From NCBI GenBank assembly GCA_946800325.1, contig OX326961.1, positions 51,130,793 to 51,194,792 on the forward strand: a stretch of DNA of 64,000 bases, written 5' to 3'. Shown piece after piece: positions 1-12,862 of this stretch. A program made the translations under genes and the position numbers. The stretch comes from Luzula sylvatica. Lineage: Eukaryota > Streptophyta > Magnoliopsida > Poales > Juncaceae. The first letter of the stretch is position 1. Each line of letters begins with the position of its first letter. The notes below the pieces were generated by a model. It was not told the DNA's origin, did no database searches, and saw only the letters and a program-made list of their open reading frames with translations.

Positions 1-567
1 TATTTTTTCTACAATCCATTATAGTTTCATCCAATGAGAATTCGACGAACACGTTGTTGCAATTAATGAAATTTCCTAAGAAGTATCGCTGGGGGCAATT
101 TTGCAATATTTATACATCCCAATTTTACGATGCTGGAATCAACGTACGAGATTTACTGAGTGAGACCCACTAGAAGCCACCTATAACGATGAACTTTCAC
201 CATATGTATCCATGTACAATATACTGAATTCTGCCACCCGTTACAATTTCATCCAATGAGAATTCGACGAACACGTAGTTGCAATTAATGAAATTTCCTA
301 GGAAGTATCGCTAGGAGGCAGTTTTTTCAATAATTATATACCCCAATTTACGATGCAAGAATCAACGTATGAGATTTACTGAGTGAGATCCACTAGAAGC
401 CACTTGTAACGATGAACTTTCACCATATGAAACCAGGTACAATGTCCTGAAATTAACTAATTTTTTTTTTTTCTATAACCCGTAACAATTTCACCATAGA
501 GAATTCGAGGAACACATAGTTGCAATTAATGCATTTCCTAGGAAGTATCGTTGGGTGGGGGGGGGGT

Positions 568-599
<32 letters not shown>

Positions 600-905
600 T
601 GGCAAATTTGCAATATTTATACACCCCAATTTTACGGTGCAGGAATCAACATACGAGATTTATTGGGTGAGACCCACTAGAAGCCACTTGTAACGATGAA
701 CTTTCACCATGTGAATCCATGCACAATGTACTGAAATTAACTTGAATGCTTTTTCTAACCCGTTAAAATTTCGTCCAATGAGAATTTCACGAACACGTAG
801 TTGCAATCAATGAAATTTCCTAAGAAGTATCCTTGGGAAGAGGGGGGGGGGGGGGGTGTTTGTTAATTTTGCAATATTTATACACCCCCATTTTAGGGTT
901 CTATC
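1..905. repeat. Tandem repeat array, about 3.7 units of 220-285 bp
   Basis: A unit carrying the core AATGAGAATTCGACGAACAC recurs near 34, 254, 490 (diverged) and 776. The rest of the unit follows each time: a TTGCAATTAATG stretch, a GAAGTATCG motif, a TTTGCAATATTTATACA motif and GATGAACTTTCACCAT. Unit length varies mainly because of G runs after GAAGTATCG. The array runs off the left edge of the window. No coding potential is seen. It looks like a local satellite or the internal repeats of a larger element. Confidence 0.85.
553..597 (+). repeat. Long poly-G tract
   Basis: About 45 bases are almost pure G, with two interrupting T. A second, shorter G run lies at 841-857 at the same place in the next tandem unit. 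Such runs can form G-quadruplexes and are often miscounted in sequencing, so the exact length is uncertain. Confidence 0.9.
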
Positions 906-1333
906 ACTCATTCCATTTTCATGTCGGATCAAAGGAAAGGGAATTGCTTCATCTCCAGACGATTTTCCAAAGAGTATAAAGAGAGATGGCAAGTTCGAAT
1001 ACTGGAAAACACATTTGCAGGTAAACTATACTTACTATTCGTTCAAAGACTATATTTTCACTTAAAAAAGTTAAATCGGTACCAAAATTTATTTACTGGT
1101 ACCGTTAATCTCTTTCCCCATTCACATTTAGTTTTACTGTTCAATTTTCACCGAACTTTCAAATTTTAGATTATTACAGTGACGCCAAGGCAAGTTCGGA
1201 ATCAACCAATCAAAATATCTGACGATCAAGGTATTTTATTTTTATTTCTATTATTTTTTTGTGAATTTTGCAATGTCTGAATTGTTGGTTTTTGCAATTT
1301 AGAGATTATCATTGACATTTTACAAAAGTTTTT

Positions 1334-1338
<5 letters not shown>

Positions 1339-1400
<62 letters not shown>
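1339..1400. repeat. (TA)n microsatellite
   Basis: About 30 TA units directly adjoin the left end of the foldback element at 1401. A shorter AT run resumes at 1662 on the other side, so the element appears to sit inside the microsatellite. Confidence 0.95.
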
Positions 1401-1403
<3 letters not shown>

Positions 1404-1661
1404 GGCTTCTATCATACACCCTTTTCCTTATCATACACCAATTTTCAAGGGTATTTGGAGTAATTATCCATTTATGAATATTTAAAGTAAGATCTCAAAT
1501 ATATTTATTAATTAATGTTTGACTAAATTGGAATTTTTTGTTGTTCATTTAAACAAAAATGTCCATAAAAGATAAATTTTATGATACACCCTTTTACAAA
1601 TATAATTAATTGCTAAAATATCCAAAATACCCTTGTAAAAGGGTGTATGATAGAATTCCCC
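1401..1661. mobile_element. Foldback MITE with TIR GGGG..TTCTATCATACACCC
   Basis: The ends form an inverted repeat of about 25 bp with the shared core TTCTATCATACACCCTTTT (19 bp); only the bases next to the four terminal Gs differ. The interior is AT-rich and non-coding, with a second partial copy of the ATCATACACC motif near the left end. Flanks are (TA)n, so a target duplication cannot be read uniquely. The GGGG ends and size suggest a non-autonomous DNA transposon, possibly Mutator-like. Confidence 0.8.
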
Positions 1662-1768
1662 ATATATATATATATATATATACACATGTTCTTGTCAAAA
1701 AAGTTTTTGCTAAAGTTCGGAAAGTACCGGAGCTAATGCGGAACCAAATTTACTGGAGGCTACACCAG

Positions 1769-2840
1769 GTATTGTATCTTGAATGAATATTTTGGGAATT
1801 TTTCAATTATTAAATTTTCTTTTATTTGTGAATGGTAATTAGTATATTATTTAAGCATAACATTAATTGCTAACTAAAAAAAATGAGGGTCATATCATAT
1901 AAAAGACTGGGTATATGAACATTTTATTTGCGGAACAAATTATTTGTAGTCCCTCAATACTTTGAAATAGATGTGTGGATTAATGAAATAGGAAATATAT
2001 ATGTAGAAAGATCGGTTTTTTAGTATGTACCGTAAATTTTGTTCGCGCGACTTCAAATACAATTATGTTTCGCAAATTTTGTTCACGCGACTACAAAACA
2101 AACCAATTTAATGAATGTTTCATAATCAACGATCACAAATTCTTAAAATTGAAAAAAGTATGGTTATATTAAATTTCACAGTAAATTATAGGGATTTTTT
2201 TTTGTATATTCCCACTAAACAAAATAACATATATTTATCTCTTATAAACTATTAGTTTTATATTGATCCTTTTTAATATTATTATTATTATTATTATTAT
2301 TTCAAAACTAAAAATCTATTAATTTATCCAATTAAATCTATCAAATTTACCAAAAATCGTTAAGTTTCTGTCAAATTACACAAAAAATAATATTTTAAAT
2401 CTAATTAAATCATCAAAATTATATTACAATTGACCAAATGATTCTTTAAATAAACATACCCTAAAGATAATTGTTTTTTAAACAATTACTTTGCACAGTT
2501 CTTCTCGTACCTGCATTACTTCGACTTTTTAGTGATTTTCGCAAATTAGGTCAGAGTATGAGGAATGGAATAATTAGAAAGGTGTAAGAATCATATTAAC
2601 AGCTGTAAGGGATAATAATGTTATATAAGTATTTAGTAGGAATATATTGAATTTTTTTCGTAAATTATCTTGAACCTGAAACGTTGAAATGTAAGTATTT
2701 ATTATTTCACGTCATGAAATTCCTCTATATTATTTCGTTTTACAATTTGAATGTTTCAACACAATATTTTTCTCCAATATACTTACAATGAATTCCTGTT
2801 TTATGACGTAAATCTACAAATATGATTTCACTGGATTTGA
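1769..2840. other. AT-rich gene-free stretch
   Basis: No gene, RNA or clear mobile-element end is seen. It holds an (ATT)n run near 2277-2301 and many short A and T runs. Confidence 0.6.
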
Positions 2841-2907
2841 ATGATCCAAATATATATTGATCCTAATATGCCAAGCTATTCAACAAACCTAGACCCAAAC
2901 AAAGATA

Positions 2908-3041
2908 AAAAAAAACCAAGTAAATGGAGAAGGCTCGGTGGTCCTCCATCCATTGGTGTCAATGAGACTCGAACCCACAATCTCTCACAACATAAGATTT
3001 TTATGTCTCACACTCAACCACTGGGCCATGAGCCCATTGGC
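2908..3041 (-). mobile_element. tRNA-derived SINE, T-tailed
   Basis: Read on the minus strand, the head carries a pol III A box (TGGCCCAGTGG, matching TRGYNNARNNG) and a B box (GTTCGAGTC, matching GWTCRANNC) about 50 bases later. The body ends in a short T run. It is flanked by perfect 16-bp direct repeats GACCCAAACAAAGATA at 2892-2907 and 3042-3057, the signature of target-primed insertion. Length (134 bp) fits plant SINEs. Related copies occur at 37367-37490 and around 48708-48918. It is not a functional tRNA gene, because there is no acceptor stem. Confidence 0.88.
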
Positions 3042-3061
3042 GACCCAAACAAAGATATAAT

Positions 3062-4275
<1,214 letters not shown>

Positions 4276-4339
4276 AAAAATATGAATCGGGTATTGATCA
4301 TCATGTAATGTATAATATATGTATGAAATAATGGATTTG

Positions 4340-5197
4340 GAAAATTTCCTCCAATCATGACGATATGTGGGACGAAACCATAAGAGAAATCTATGGCGTC
4401 ATCGACCCATCTAATATCCGCTCCATTCCCGATACACACTTGTCTTACTTCATCAAGGACCTACAAAAATTAGCTTCTCATTTTCGAGTGGCTAAAACGG
4501 ATGATCCCCAAACGGGGTCTCCAAATTGGGTTGGAAAAGATAAATTCTCCACGTCCGCAACCTACCGTTTTTTCATTAATCCGGGTATCCTTCAAAGATG
4601 GAACGAGCACCTATGAAAAATAAAGGCACCCACGAAAGCGATTTTCTTCGCATGGCTTGTGATAAATGACAAAATACTTACCGGAGATAATCTCATTAAA
4701 AGAAATTGGCTGAACGTGCAAAATTGCAAAAAATGCAACATGGAAAGCGAAACGGCCACACACCTATTGATAGAATGTAGATACGCCAAGCGAGTATGGA
4801 ACGCGGTGGGACACCGGTCCCAAACAATCTAACGGTCCCATCCTCCGTGCTTCTTTTTTGGGAGTCTACGAGAGGCCGCAAGACCGGAGAGGATCGAAAA
4901 ATCTTCGATACCCACTTCATAGCCACCATTTGGGGGATTTGGAAGGAAAGAAACGTCCGAATTTTTCGATCAACGCGCGTCGACGCTTCGATCACGGCAA
5001 CAAGGTTAATACTAGAAGGCAACCAATGGTCACGTTTTTGCTAAAAGACGTATTAACCATTTTTAGTTTGAGGGCGTATGCCCTAATTTGTTTTTTACAT
5101 TCTTTCGTGTAAAAGCTAATCTCAATGTATTAAACTTCGTTTTAATATATCTAAAGAAGCTACAAGCTTCCTTAGTTCTAAAAAAAAAAAAAAAAAA
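4340..5197 (+). mobile_element. 5'-truncated LINE (L1 type), 3' end only
   Basis: The plus strand encodes the C-terminal part of a LINE ORF2: a segment with YRFFINPG followed by the zinc-binding RT-associated module (NCKKCNMESETATHLLIEC) and VW, broken by stops and frameshifts. It closely parallels the same region of the full-length LINE at 25965-26200. A poly-A tail of about 18 bases occupies 5180-5197. Direct repeats TAATGGATTTG lie at 4329-4339 and 5202-5212 (four extra bases follow the tail). This is a dead-on-arrival insertion and encodes nothing functional. Confidence 0.85.
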
Positions 5198-5359
5198 GAA
5201 CTAATGGATTTGAAGTGTTTAGGTTGCTATGTATGGGAGTATTGAACAAAACTATGTGCTGTTTAGATGTTTTATTTTCATGCAGAAATGATTTTATTTC
5301 ATGAGTTATTTTGTGTGTTTTTTTGTTACTTCTCTGTAGCTTAGATGTTATTATTTTAG

Positions 5360-5672
5360 GGGAAATTATACCCTGCCCCCCAAACCCATCACAACACCCA
5401 CGATGGGTATGGGATTTTTTTTGGGTTGGGTTGGGTGTTAATTCTCAACTCCAATTTGCATCCCACTCTCTCTCCAAATTAATTAATGCAATTAATGCTT
5501 CGAATTAACAGTTAATTTGTGAGTCAATTAACACATCATATTAGTACCTAATAATTCATTAATTCAATTAACAACTAATTCAAAGCATTGTTAATCGAGT
5601 GGGTAATTTTTGAGAGATGGATAGAGTATCAAGGATGTGGTGATGAGTTTGGGGGGCATAGTAAATGGCCTC
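5360..5672. mobile_element. Mutator-like foldback MITE, copy A
   Basis: A 313-bp element flanked by perfect 9-bp direct repeats TTATTTTAG (5351-5359 and 5673-5681). The left end begins GGGAAATTATACCCTGCCCC and the right end is its imperfect inverse, ending ATGGCCTC. The inner stem (CCCAAACCCATCAC and its complement) and a TTAATTAA-rich core follow. It has the same length as, and is nearly identical to, the copy at 60831-61143. There are no ORFs. The 9-bp duplication is the Mutator superfamily hallmark. Confidence 0.92.
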
Positions 5673-5681
5673 TTATTTTAG

Positions 5682-6320
5682 AAAGTGTACGACGGAATGA
5701 TTCATTTAAACCTTCAGGGTATAAAGTGTCCATGGCCACAAGAAAATGAAAAATATGAAGCTACGTCAAAAATAAGACATATAATTGATTAATTACGTAG
5801 TTAATACATGGCTAATAAAACTAATTTAATATGAGAGAGAAGATCATGAAATTACACTTCTACCCTTTAGATTGAGGTCTATCATAATTTTATCAAAAAA
5901 TTTATGATAACAAATTTAATTAAGACCATTGGATTAAAAAAAATATTTTAATCTCATCCGTCCAATTTGAAATGGGTCTATGATAAAATAAAAATGGCCT
6001 ACGATAGAAGCTCCCATATTTTAACACTCCACTTGAAGTGCATTTGGACACAAGTACCAACTTGGCTCACAGTAACAGAAGTAGAAATGATTTAGTGAAA
6101 TTTGAAATTTATTATATAAGAAAAAGAAAGAGAGAGATTATGAAAATTCGTTGATTGATGGAAATAACATAACATATCTCCCTTATTTTAATCAATGTTG
6201 TACATGCATCATATTAAATGTTCTTACTAAATGTCCACACACAGTTTAGTAGATGATTTATGTTCCTCAAATGAACATGATTCTTCACATGTACATGGAT
6301 TATAACTTAATCAATACAAA
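5682..6320. other. Non-coding stretch with possible Copia LTR edge
   Basis: No gene is seen. On the minus strand a GGAGTGTTAAAATAT motif near 6010-6025, and a similar one at about 6330-6342, resemble the polypurine tract and LTR start of Copia elements. This suits its place just downstream (on the minus strand) of the Copia fragment at 6330-6985. No complete LTR can be delimited. Confidence 0.35.
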
Positions 6321-6329
6321 ATGCAACTT

Positions 6330-6985
6330 TATATTTTAACATCCCACATAAAGTGCCTTGAGGACACGACTCACAACTTGAATCGTAATAACTCAAATGA
6401 TTCTTTGGAGATACTTCGTGAAGATACCAGTCACGCCGTCCTTACTTTTTACCTCAATAACATAAAGACTTCCATCAAGAATCTTTTCTCAAATGAAATG
6501 ATGTTCTATCTCGATGTTCTTGGTCCGTGTATGTCAAATAATATTTGTCGCCAATTTTATAGCACTTTGGTTGTCGTCTTGAAAATCCGTAGGATCGTAA
6601 ATAGGTTCATTAATATCCTCAACCAAAAGTCTTAACCGAACAAATTCTTGCGCGGCAAGAGATGACACATTGTACTATGCTTCGGTAGTTGAAAGAGATA
6701 TCGAATCTTGCTTCTTGGGTACACCATGAGACACACAAAACCACAAAAGATAACATAACCAGATGTAGACATCCGATCATCCAAATCACCACCCAAATTA
6801 TCATCAACATACTCATGCAAAACAAAGTCCGAACTCTCCTTCTACAAAATCCCCAAACGAGAGTTGAATTCACGTACTTGAGAATTTTCTTCGTTGCATC
6901 AAGATGCCACTTTGTCGGGGCTTGCATAAAACGACTCATGAGACCAACCGAAAACACAATGTCCAGTCTTGCAATTATGAAATAA
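6330..6985 (-). mobile_element. Decayed Ty1/Copia polyprotein fragment (RT end to RNase H)
   Basis: Minus-strand translation gives Copia landmarks in order across several frames: VGLMSRFMQAPTKWH and ATKKILKYV at the end of the reverse transcriptase region, then DLDDRMSTSGYV, the start of RNase H, then DDNQSAIKLATN and a degenerate HTRTKNIEIEHHFI, the RNase H end, and finally GIFTKYL. Frameshifts and stops separate them. The order and spacing match the last ~200 residues of a Copia Pol. It is an old, non-functional fragment; no 5' half, integrase or gag is present. Confidence 0.85.
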
Positions 6986-7860
6986 ATAAGACTTTTTGTT
7001 GGCCCGAAATGACCTCTTTCAAAAAAATACCTCTTTCAAACTTTTCTTTCTTTCTGGCATCGAACACAAATTCACCATAAATTTGACACAAATAAATGAT
7101 ATCGCACTATCGATGACTTACATGTATAGATTAAGGAATCGCAACAAGAATCGTATTACTATTGATACGAAGAAATATTTTTTTTGTAAAACAGGCAAAA
7201 ACAAAAATGAAACAATAAAATCCTAGTTTCTGTCACAAATTTCGAAAAAAAAAAGCAATATTGAAAAGGTTTAAACCTATGAGAAGAAGATAAGTTAGAA
7301 GCGAAACGCCGTGATATATTCAATGAATGGTTGTCTAAAGCCACGTCGCCTCTGTTTCGTTCACATCTTTCGATTGCAATATTTAGTTTTACTCTTTATG
7401 TGAATGTAGCATTTAACATATAAATCTTTCGGTCATCTTTTGCTTAGGTATTTTGGGACATGTTGTAAATGATATGTATAAATTGCTAAGAGCATTGCAA
7501 CATTTCAAACAGGATATAAGAAAAATTTATGATTTCAATAAAAGAAGAACCAAAAATTTTCAGAAAACCTTCATGTGTTGATCATGTCTTTCAGATTTTG
7601 AGTGATTGCACAAATTCTGCACTCTACAAAAATTTAAAACTAAGTTACAACTCACGTCTAAATGAAATAATTACTTTTCCACTTGATGTGTGTTTCATAA
7701 CATTTCTTAGTTTTTGTTTCACAGAGATAATTTATGACCAAACTAAAATATATGCAATTCAATTTCGAGTTATTCATTACCACCACCAAAGTTATCACAG
7801 CTTCACTTAGAATGAAATGACAATACAGCTGTATCATTATTCTTTTATTCATCATGCGTA
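6986..7860. other. Non-coding AT-rich stretch
   Basis: Short open frames occur on both strands, but none shows a family motif, biased composition or plausible splice structure. No repeats with clear ends are seen. Confidence 0.5.
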
Positions 7861-8520
7861 TAAAAAAATTAAATATTTAAGAACAGCCTTACTCAGAAGG
7901 TACAATGTATTTTGTTTCCAAATTTTAATAATTATCGTTATTTATCACAAATAATTGACCAAATTAGGTAAAAACTCCAAAAACTTCTATCAATCATAAT
8001 ACATCACCCATGTTGCAAAAATCTAGATGTGTTATACACATCAAACAATCAGATCGAAACGGTATCTCCCATTTAAAAGATTATTCCAGTTGCTTGGAGA
8101 AAAACTGTATAATTAATCAAAAAGAAAAACCTTACTAAAAAAATATAATGTATTTTGTTTAAGAAAACTTCTAATTGTATATACAACATTAACCGAATCA
8201 TGCTCAAAAATCCCAAAATTACGAAATGGTATCACCCATTTAAAAAATTATTCCTGTTGCTATGGAAAAAACAATATAATTGATAGTTAAAAAAAAGTTA
8301 CTAATTTTACATACAACATTAACCGAAGCAAGCACAAAAATCTCAAAATTACGAAACGGTATCACCCATTTAAAAATTTATTCCGTTTTCTATGAAAAAT
8401 ATAGTATAATTGATCAAGAACTAACCTTACTAAAGAAATAGAATGTATTTAGTTTAAAAAAGTTTCGAATTTTACATACAACATTAACCGAATCATGCAC
8501 AAAAATCCCAAAATTAATGC
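7860..8520. repeat. Degenerate tandem repeat, unit about 130-180 bp
   Basis: The block ACATACAACATTAACCGAA, then CAAAAATCCCAAAATTACGAAA, then GGTATCACCCATTTAAAA and a TATAATTGAT stretch recurs at about 8166, 8299 and 8466. A more diverged copy lies near 8040-8165. The block TACTAAA..ATA.AATGTATTT.GTTTA is also repeated. There is no coding signal. Confidence 0.75.
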
Positions 8521-8554
8521 CATTTTTTGCACGGCATGCATCTCATAAATATCT

Positions 8555-8735
8555 ATATTCATCGCAGCGGTGCTAGGCACCCCGCAGTTAGAAACCCCCA
8601 AGTGACACGCACCTATTTAATTTTCAAATATAATTTACCAATCTATTCATTATGCATTAATTAGATTCCATATATAACTGTGCGGGGTGCATGCGGGATC
8701 ATTTGAGCGGGGTGCATATCATTATTCATATTCAT
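8555..8735. mobile_element. Small foldback element candidate
   Basis: The arms GCACCCCGCAGTTA and TAACTGTGCGGGGTGC can pair across about 100 bases. The direct repeat ATATTCATCG occurs on both sides (about 8555-8564 and 8732-8741). The terminal inverted repeat itself is not clean, so the class is uncertain. Confidence 0.45.
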
Positions 8736-9039
8736 CGTACATATTAAAACAAAATAATAAATTGTCTATAAGAGTACAATTATAACCGATCACATAAATA
8801 CTATAAGAAGTTCAATTCTAGAAATAAAGTTTACAATAAAGTTGGAAATTACATACATTTCTTAAAATAAAATAAAAGTGCATAAAACGTCAATTCATCT
8901 GATACAAAAAAGGAACACAATCCTGAATTTTTACAAAAAAAAACATCACAAATTTAAAAAATGACAACAAAAACAATCAACTCGACCAAAAAAATATAGA
9001 CAACACAATTGAGAAAAAAATGACATGAGAACAATACAA

Positions 9040-9444
9040 CGAATTCCACAAATCACAAACAAAACCATGACATATACCAATTTTATCATAACCAATATCA
9101 CACAAAAACAAAAGGTTCATGCAAGCGAAAAATCCACTTCAACTTAACAAAGCGCAAACCACATTGTTCCATATACCAATATATTATATTGAATATCCCA
9201 CAAAAAAACAAAACATTTACTTGAATTATACAAACACAATACAATCTTGTTACGTATACCAATCCATTATATCGAACATCTCACATAAGTCACAAAGCAC
9301 AAACAACATCCTCGCATATACCAATTCATTGTACTCGATATCCCACGAAAGTAAAAAAATTGCTTGAATTCATAAAGCACAAATAACAAAATTGCATATA
9401 CCAATTTCATCGTAGAGACCAAAAATCCACTCATATTTCAGAAA
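9040..9444. repeat. Minisatellite of about 78 bp, left part
   Basis: The motif ATATACCAATTCATTATAT..GAATATC.CACA, then TTGAATT and CACAAAGCACAAACAACA, recurs about every 75-80 bases. The array stops at 9444, where the 3.67 kb foldback element begins, and resumes at 13116 directly after it. The two parts were therefore one array before the insertion. Confidence 0.8.
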
Positions 9445-9710
9445 GGGAAATTTTACCATGTCCGTGAGATTCTCCCACTTGTGCTGATTGAATCAGCACG
9501 AGGTCATGGAAACATGGTATTAATTAACGACCCAAATGTGTACCTATATTTTTTACCCAATTAATTGTGCTTTGAATTAACAATTGATTATGATGTAATT
9601 AATAGTTAATTCATTTCACACATAATTAACAAAAAAATGTAAAATAATTAACACCCAAATTTGTACAATAATTAACAAAAAATTAAGTAACAAGAATATG
9701 TTAATTATGT

Positions 9711-10185
9711 TGTTTTTTTTTTTTTTTGAAAAGAACCTAGAGCACGAATCGTGCTCATGGAGAGTTCTTTATTGATAATAAGTAATTATACAAGTGGTAC
9801 ATGTTCATTGCACATAAAGCTAACTATCCTAGTTTCCAAAAACACTGTAATTTGAATATTTCCTGAGACATTAGGATATGCATTCTAGCTTTTCTATTGA
9901 AGATTCGATTATTCCTCTCTTTCCAAATTGACCAGACCGTGGCCGCCCAGCTTAAAGTTTCGTCGTAGTCATCTTCATTTCTTTGTTGTGATCTCAATGT
10001 TCTTTTATGGATCATTTCCCAGTTTTCTAGCAGGCTCTTGGTTTCGTCAATTGTTACACCGATTTGTTGATAGCATTCTTTAGTGAAGACACAGCTGACA
10101 TAATGATAAAATCTTAGCATTTGTTGATAGCATTCTTTTATGGATCATTTCCCAGTTTTCTAGCAGGCTCTTGGTTTCGTTAATT
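9711..10185 (-). mobile_element. 5'-truncated LINE tail, minus strand
   Basis: A T run at about 9713-9728 is the poly-A tail of a minus-strand element. Upstream on that strand is a frame ending in AATVWSIWKERNNRIFNRKA, the typical C-terminus of plant LINE ORF2 (compare WNIWKSRNDSIFND in the full copy). Near-identical direct repeats (TTAATTATGTTGTT and TTAATTGTGTTGTT) lie near 9700-9713 and 10180-10193. About 50 bases at 10001-10050 are repeated at 10134-10185, suggesting a template jump or local duplication at the 5' end. Non-functional. Confidence 0.75.
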
Positions 10186-10723
10186 GTGTTGTTATAAATT
10201 TAGTACATGTATATGGTCATCTTATTTAATTAAAAATATATCATTTTTTTGTTAATTTAGCTAATATAATACATGTAAAATAATGATAAAATCTTATTAT
10301 TTAGAATAACAAATATACATGGTAACTAATAATTCACAAATGTTAATTATGAACACATGATAATTTATCTGGCAACATTAATTAGACATTAATTATATTT
10401 TACAATTAATACTTTTCAATTATGATATTTATTTATCTGGCAAAATTAACAATTAATTCATTTCCCATTTAACTTTCATATTGTGTATTTTACAAATTAA
10501 CTGTTAATTGATACAAATTCAAATACATAATAAGCACAAATTCAAGGTTCAATTGAATTCAAAATTCAAAACAACAAAATTAACCCTCATAAATGTTAAT
10601 TCTATATGTGCAAAGTCAATTTTTTTACAACAAATACATCCCAAAATTTTTTCCTGCCAATTAATTGTTAATTTCATCCCAAAAATAAGGTCTTCAAAAT
10701 ACAATCTGCTAATTAATTGTTAA

Positions 10724-11311
10724 CTAGGAGACTACCCGCGCTTCGCGGCGGTTTTGTCTCATTTAATTTACCATGCACATAATATATAGTTATGATTTTC
10801 CGGGATCAAATATAAGACTTTATAAAAATAGATATCATATTGATTAAGGAAGTTTGATTATGACAAAATTATTATATTATTTTTGAATATGGCACATTGC
10901 GAAATATATATTTATTATTTTAATACAATATATACAAAAAAGAATAAATATCACTATAAAATAATAAAACAACATGTGTGGAAATAAACAAAAATCAAAA
11001 CCATATGATATTCTAAATTTTCATATCTAAAATTAAAAATAATATTAACACTGTAAAAGTTTAAAAAAATTATTTGTGTCTTATAATTTTTATGTTTTAT
11101 GTTTATTATTGAAAAATATTATATAAGTTAAATAAATTATTTGTGTTTAGTAAATAAATATATTTCATTATTTTTTTTAGATATTAACATGAAACTGTTT
11201 TAAGTAAAAATACAAATATAACACAATTATTTTAAAAATAATAATTATTATTAGGATGTGCAATTTTTTTCAATTACATGTTTAAAAAAAAATTAGGATT
11301 ATAAATCATTA

Positions 11312-11402
<91 letters not shown>

Positions 11403-12035
11403 CATAATTGTTTCCATAATTTATCAATTATAGTTTTAATAATAATTATTATTAGGCTCACAAGTCATTAATGTAATTATTTATTTATTTTATATTTTTT
11501 TACATAATTGTTTTCATAATTTTAAATTAGATAAAAATATTGAATATATGATAATATGGATCTAAAAATAAAGATAAAATTCAAGAAAATATATTTCTTA
11601 ATTTTTTTAAATTATATTATGAAAATACTAACAATATTTGATGTATTTATGATATTATATATTAATTTATTAATGTTAGATATTTAAACTTTTCACATTT
11701 TATTTGAATTCACAATTGATCATGTAACAATTGTGAAAAAAATTCAAAATAAAATACAATTTGTTCAATATGAACCTAACAAATAATACTTTGACACATC
11801 ATCAGTGTAATGTGATGTGGCCTTCTAAAATTGCTCAAAAGTATGTGTAAAATAAGGGACACATAAATATCTACAAATAAAACATAATCACACAAAATCA
11901 AATATTAATATATGGTTCATATATTGCCACACATCATAATATAATGGTTGAAATCATGTTGATGACGTGGCATGAGTTGTGATGAGGTGGCATGAGGAAA
12001 TTGCATAAAGATGACTCTAAAATAAGGGGGTTGGT
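10724..12035. repeat. Dispersed repeat with CCGCGCTTCGCGG hairpin start
   Basis: It begins TAGGAGACTACCCGCG and contains a small CCGCG/CGCGG hairpin. The following 250 bases align by eye with 45266-45540 and 61684-61960, including CATATTGATTAA and GACAAAATTATTATATTATT. Related copies are thus dispersed and partly carried in the segmental duplication. Near-identical direct repeats of about 35 bases (ATTTCATCCCAAAAA, then AGGTCTTCAAAATACAA) flank this copy at about 10671-10705 and 12037-12072. It could be Helitron-derived, but neither a Helitron TC start nor a CTRR end is proven. Confidence 0.5.
11317..11399. repeat. (TA)n microsatellite
   Basis: About 40 TA units lie inside the dispersed repeat within the large foldback element. 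Confidence 0.97.
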
Positions 12036-12819
12036 AATTTCATCCCAAAAACAAGGTCTTCAAAATACAACCTATCAATTAAGAAATTAAACAAGTTAAT
12101 AATGAATCATTAGCTTAAATGAAAATAATTTGCCCTAAATGAAATTAATCAATTAGTCATAAATAAAATTAATTTAGCAGTACAAATTAACCCTAATAAA
12201 TGCATCAATTAATCAATTAACCTAAAAAGAATATAATACTTTGATTTGTTTACTAATTAACAGGATATTAACAAAAAAAACATCAAAAAGAATAAATAAT
12301 CATTCAATGAATTATCAAGATATTACCCATTTTTTAGATCTAAAAAATAAAGAAATAAACCGTCAACAAAAAACAAAACAAATACATATAGGGAAAATCC
12401 AGAAAACGAAATTTTTTTTTTTCAGCAAAAAATTGACAAAAATTCAGCAAAAAATCGAAAAATATGGAAATTAATCAAGAAATCCCAAGAAATTGATGAA
12501 AATAAAACCCTAAAATCCCAAACTTAGCACCAAAACAACTAAAATCTGCCAAAAATCATAATAAACCCTGAAATTCAAGGCAATAACCATAATAAACTAA
12601 ATCAGCCAAAAATCACTTAACAATACACGAAATCAACACAAAAATTAGAGTGTGCGCAGAAAAATCAGCAAACAAACACAAAAACGGCAAATAAACACGA
12701 AATAGGCACCAAAATGTCCACGAATTCGACAAATTCCGCAAAAATCTAGATTAACAATTGGGACAAACCGAAATCCCACATAAAAAATGATAAAAAAAAA
12801 ATCAGAACCCAACAAATAT

Positions 12820-12822
<3 letters not shown>

Positions 12823-12860
<38 letters not shown>
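12823..12860. repeat. (GA)n microsatellite
   Basis: About 19 GA units lie inside the right part of the large foldback element, 250 bases from its right end. Confidence 0.95.

Positions 12861-12862
<2 letters not shown>

Larger units (their letters stand above)
900..1768 (+). pseudogene. Possible exon remnants of an unidentified gene
   Basis: Three short open stretches have plausible splice borders: one ending at a CAG|GTAAAC junction near 1020, one at about 1180-1230 (TTACAG| ... CAAG|GTATTT), and one at about 1716-1768 (TAAAG| ... CCAG|GTATTG). The second and third both contain an AAGTTCGGAA motif. No single reading frame joins all three convincingly and no protein family is recognised. A foldback element and a (TA)n run lie in the second gap. 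It could be a decayed gene, a captured fragment inside a transposon, or chance. Confidence 0.25.

Noticed and set aside
3001..3041. Possible tRNA gene on the minus strand
   Set aside because: A and B boxes are present but there is no acceptor or anticodon stem, and 16-bp flanking repeats show a SINE.
7860..8520. CRISPR-like spaced repeats
   Set aside because: Units are long and degenerate with no unique spacers, and the DNA is plant nuclear.
12241..12474. Lysine-rich 77-aa frame
   Set aside because: A-rich sequence inside the large foldback element, without motifs or homologous phrases.
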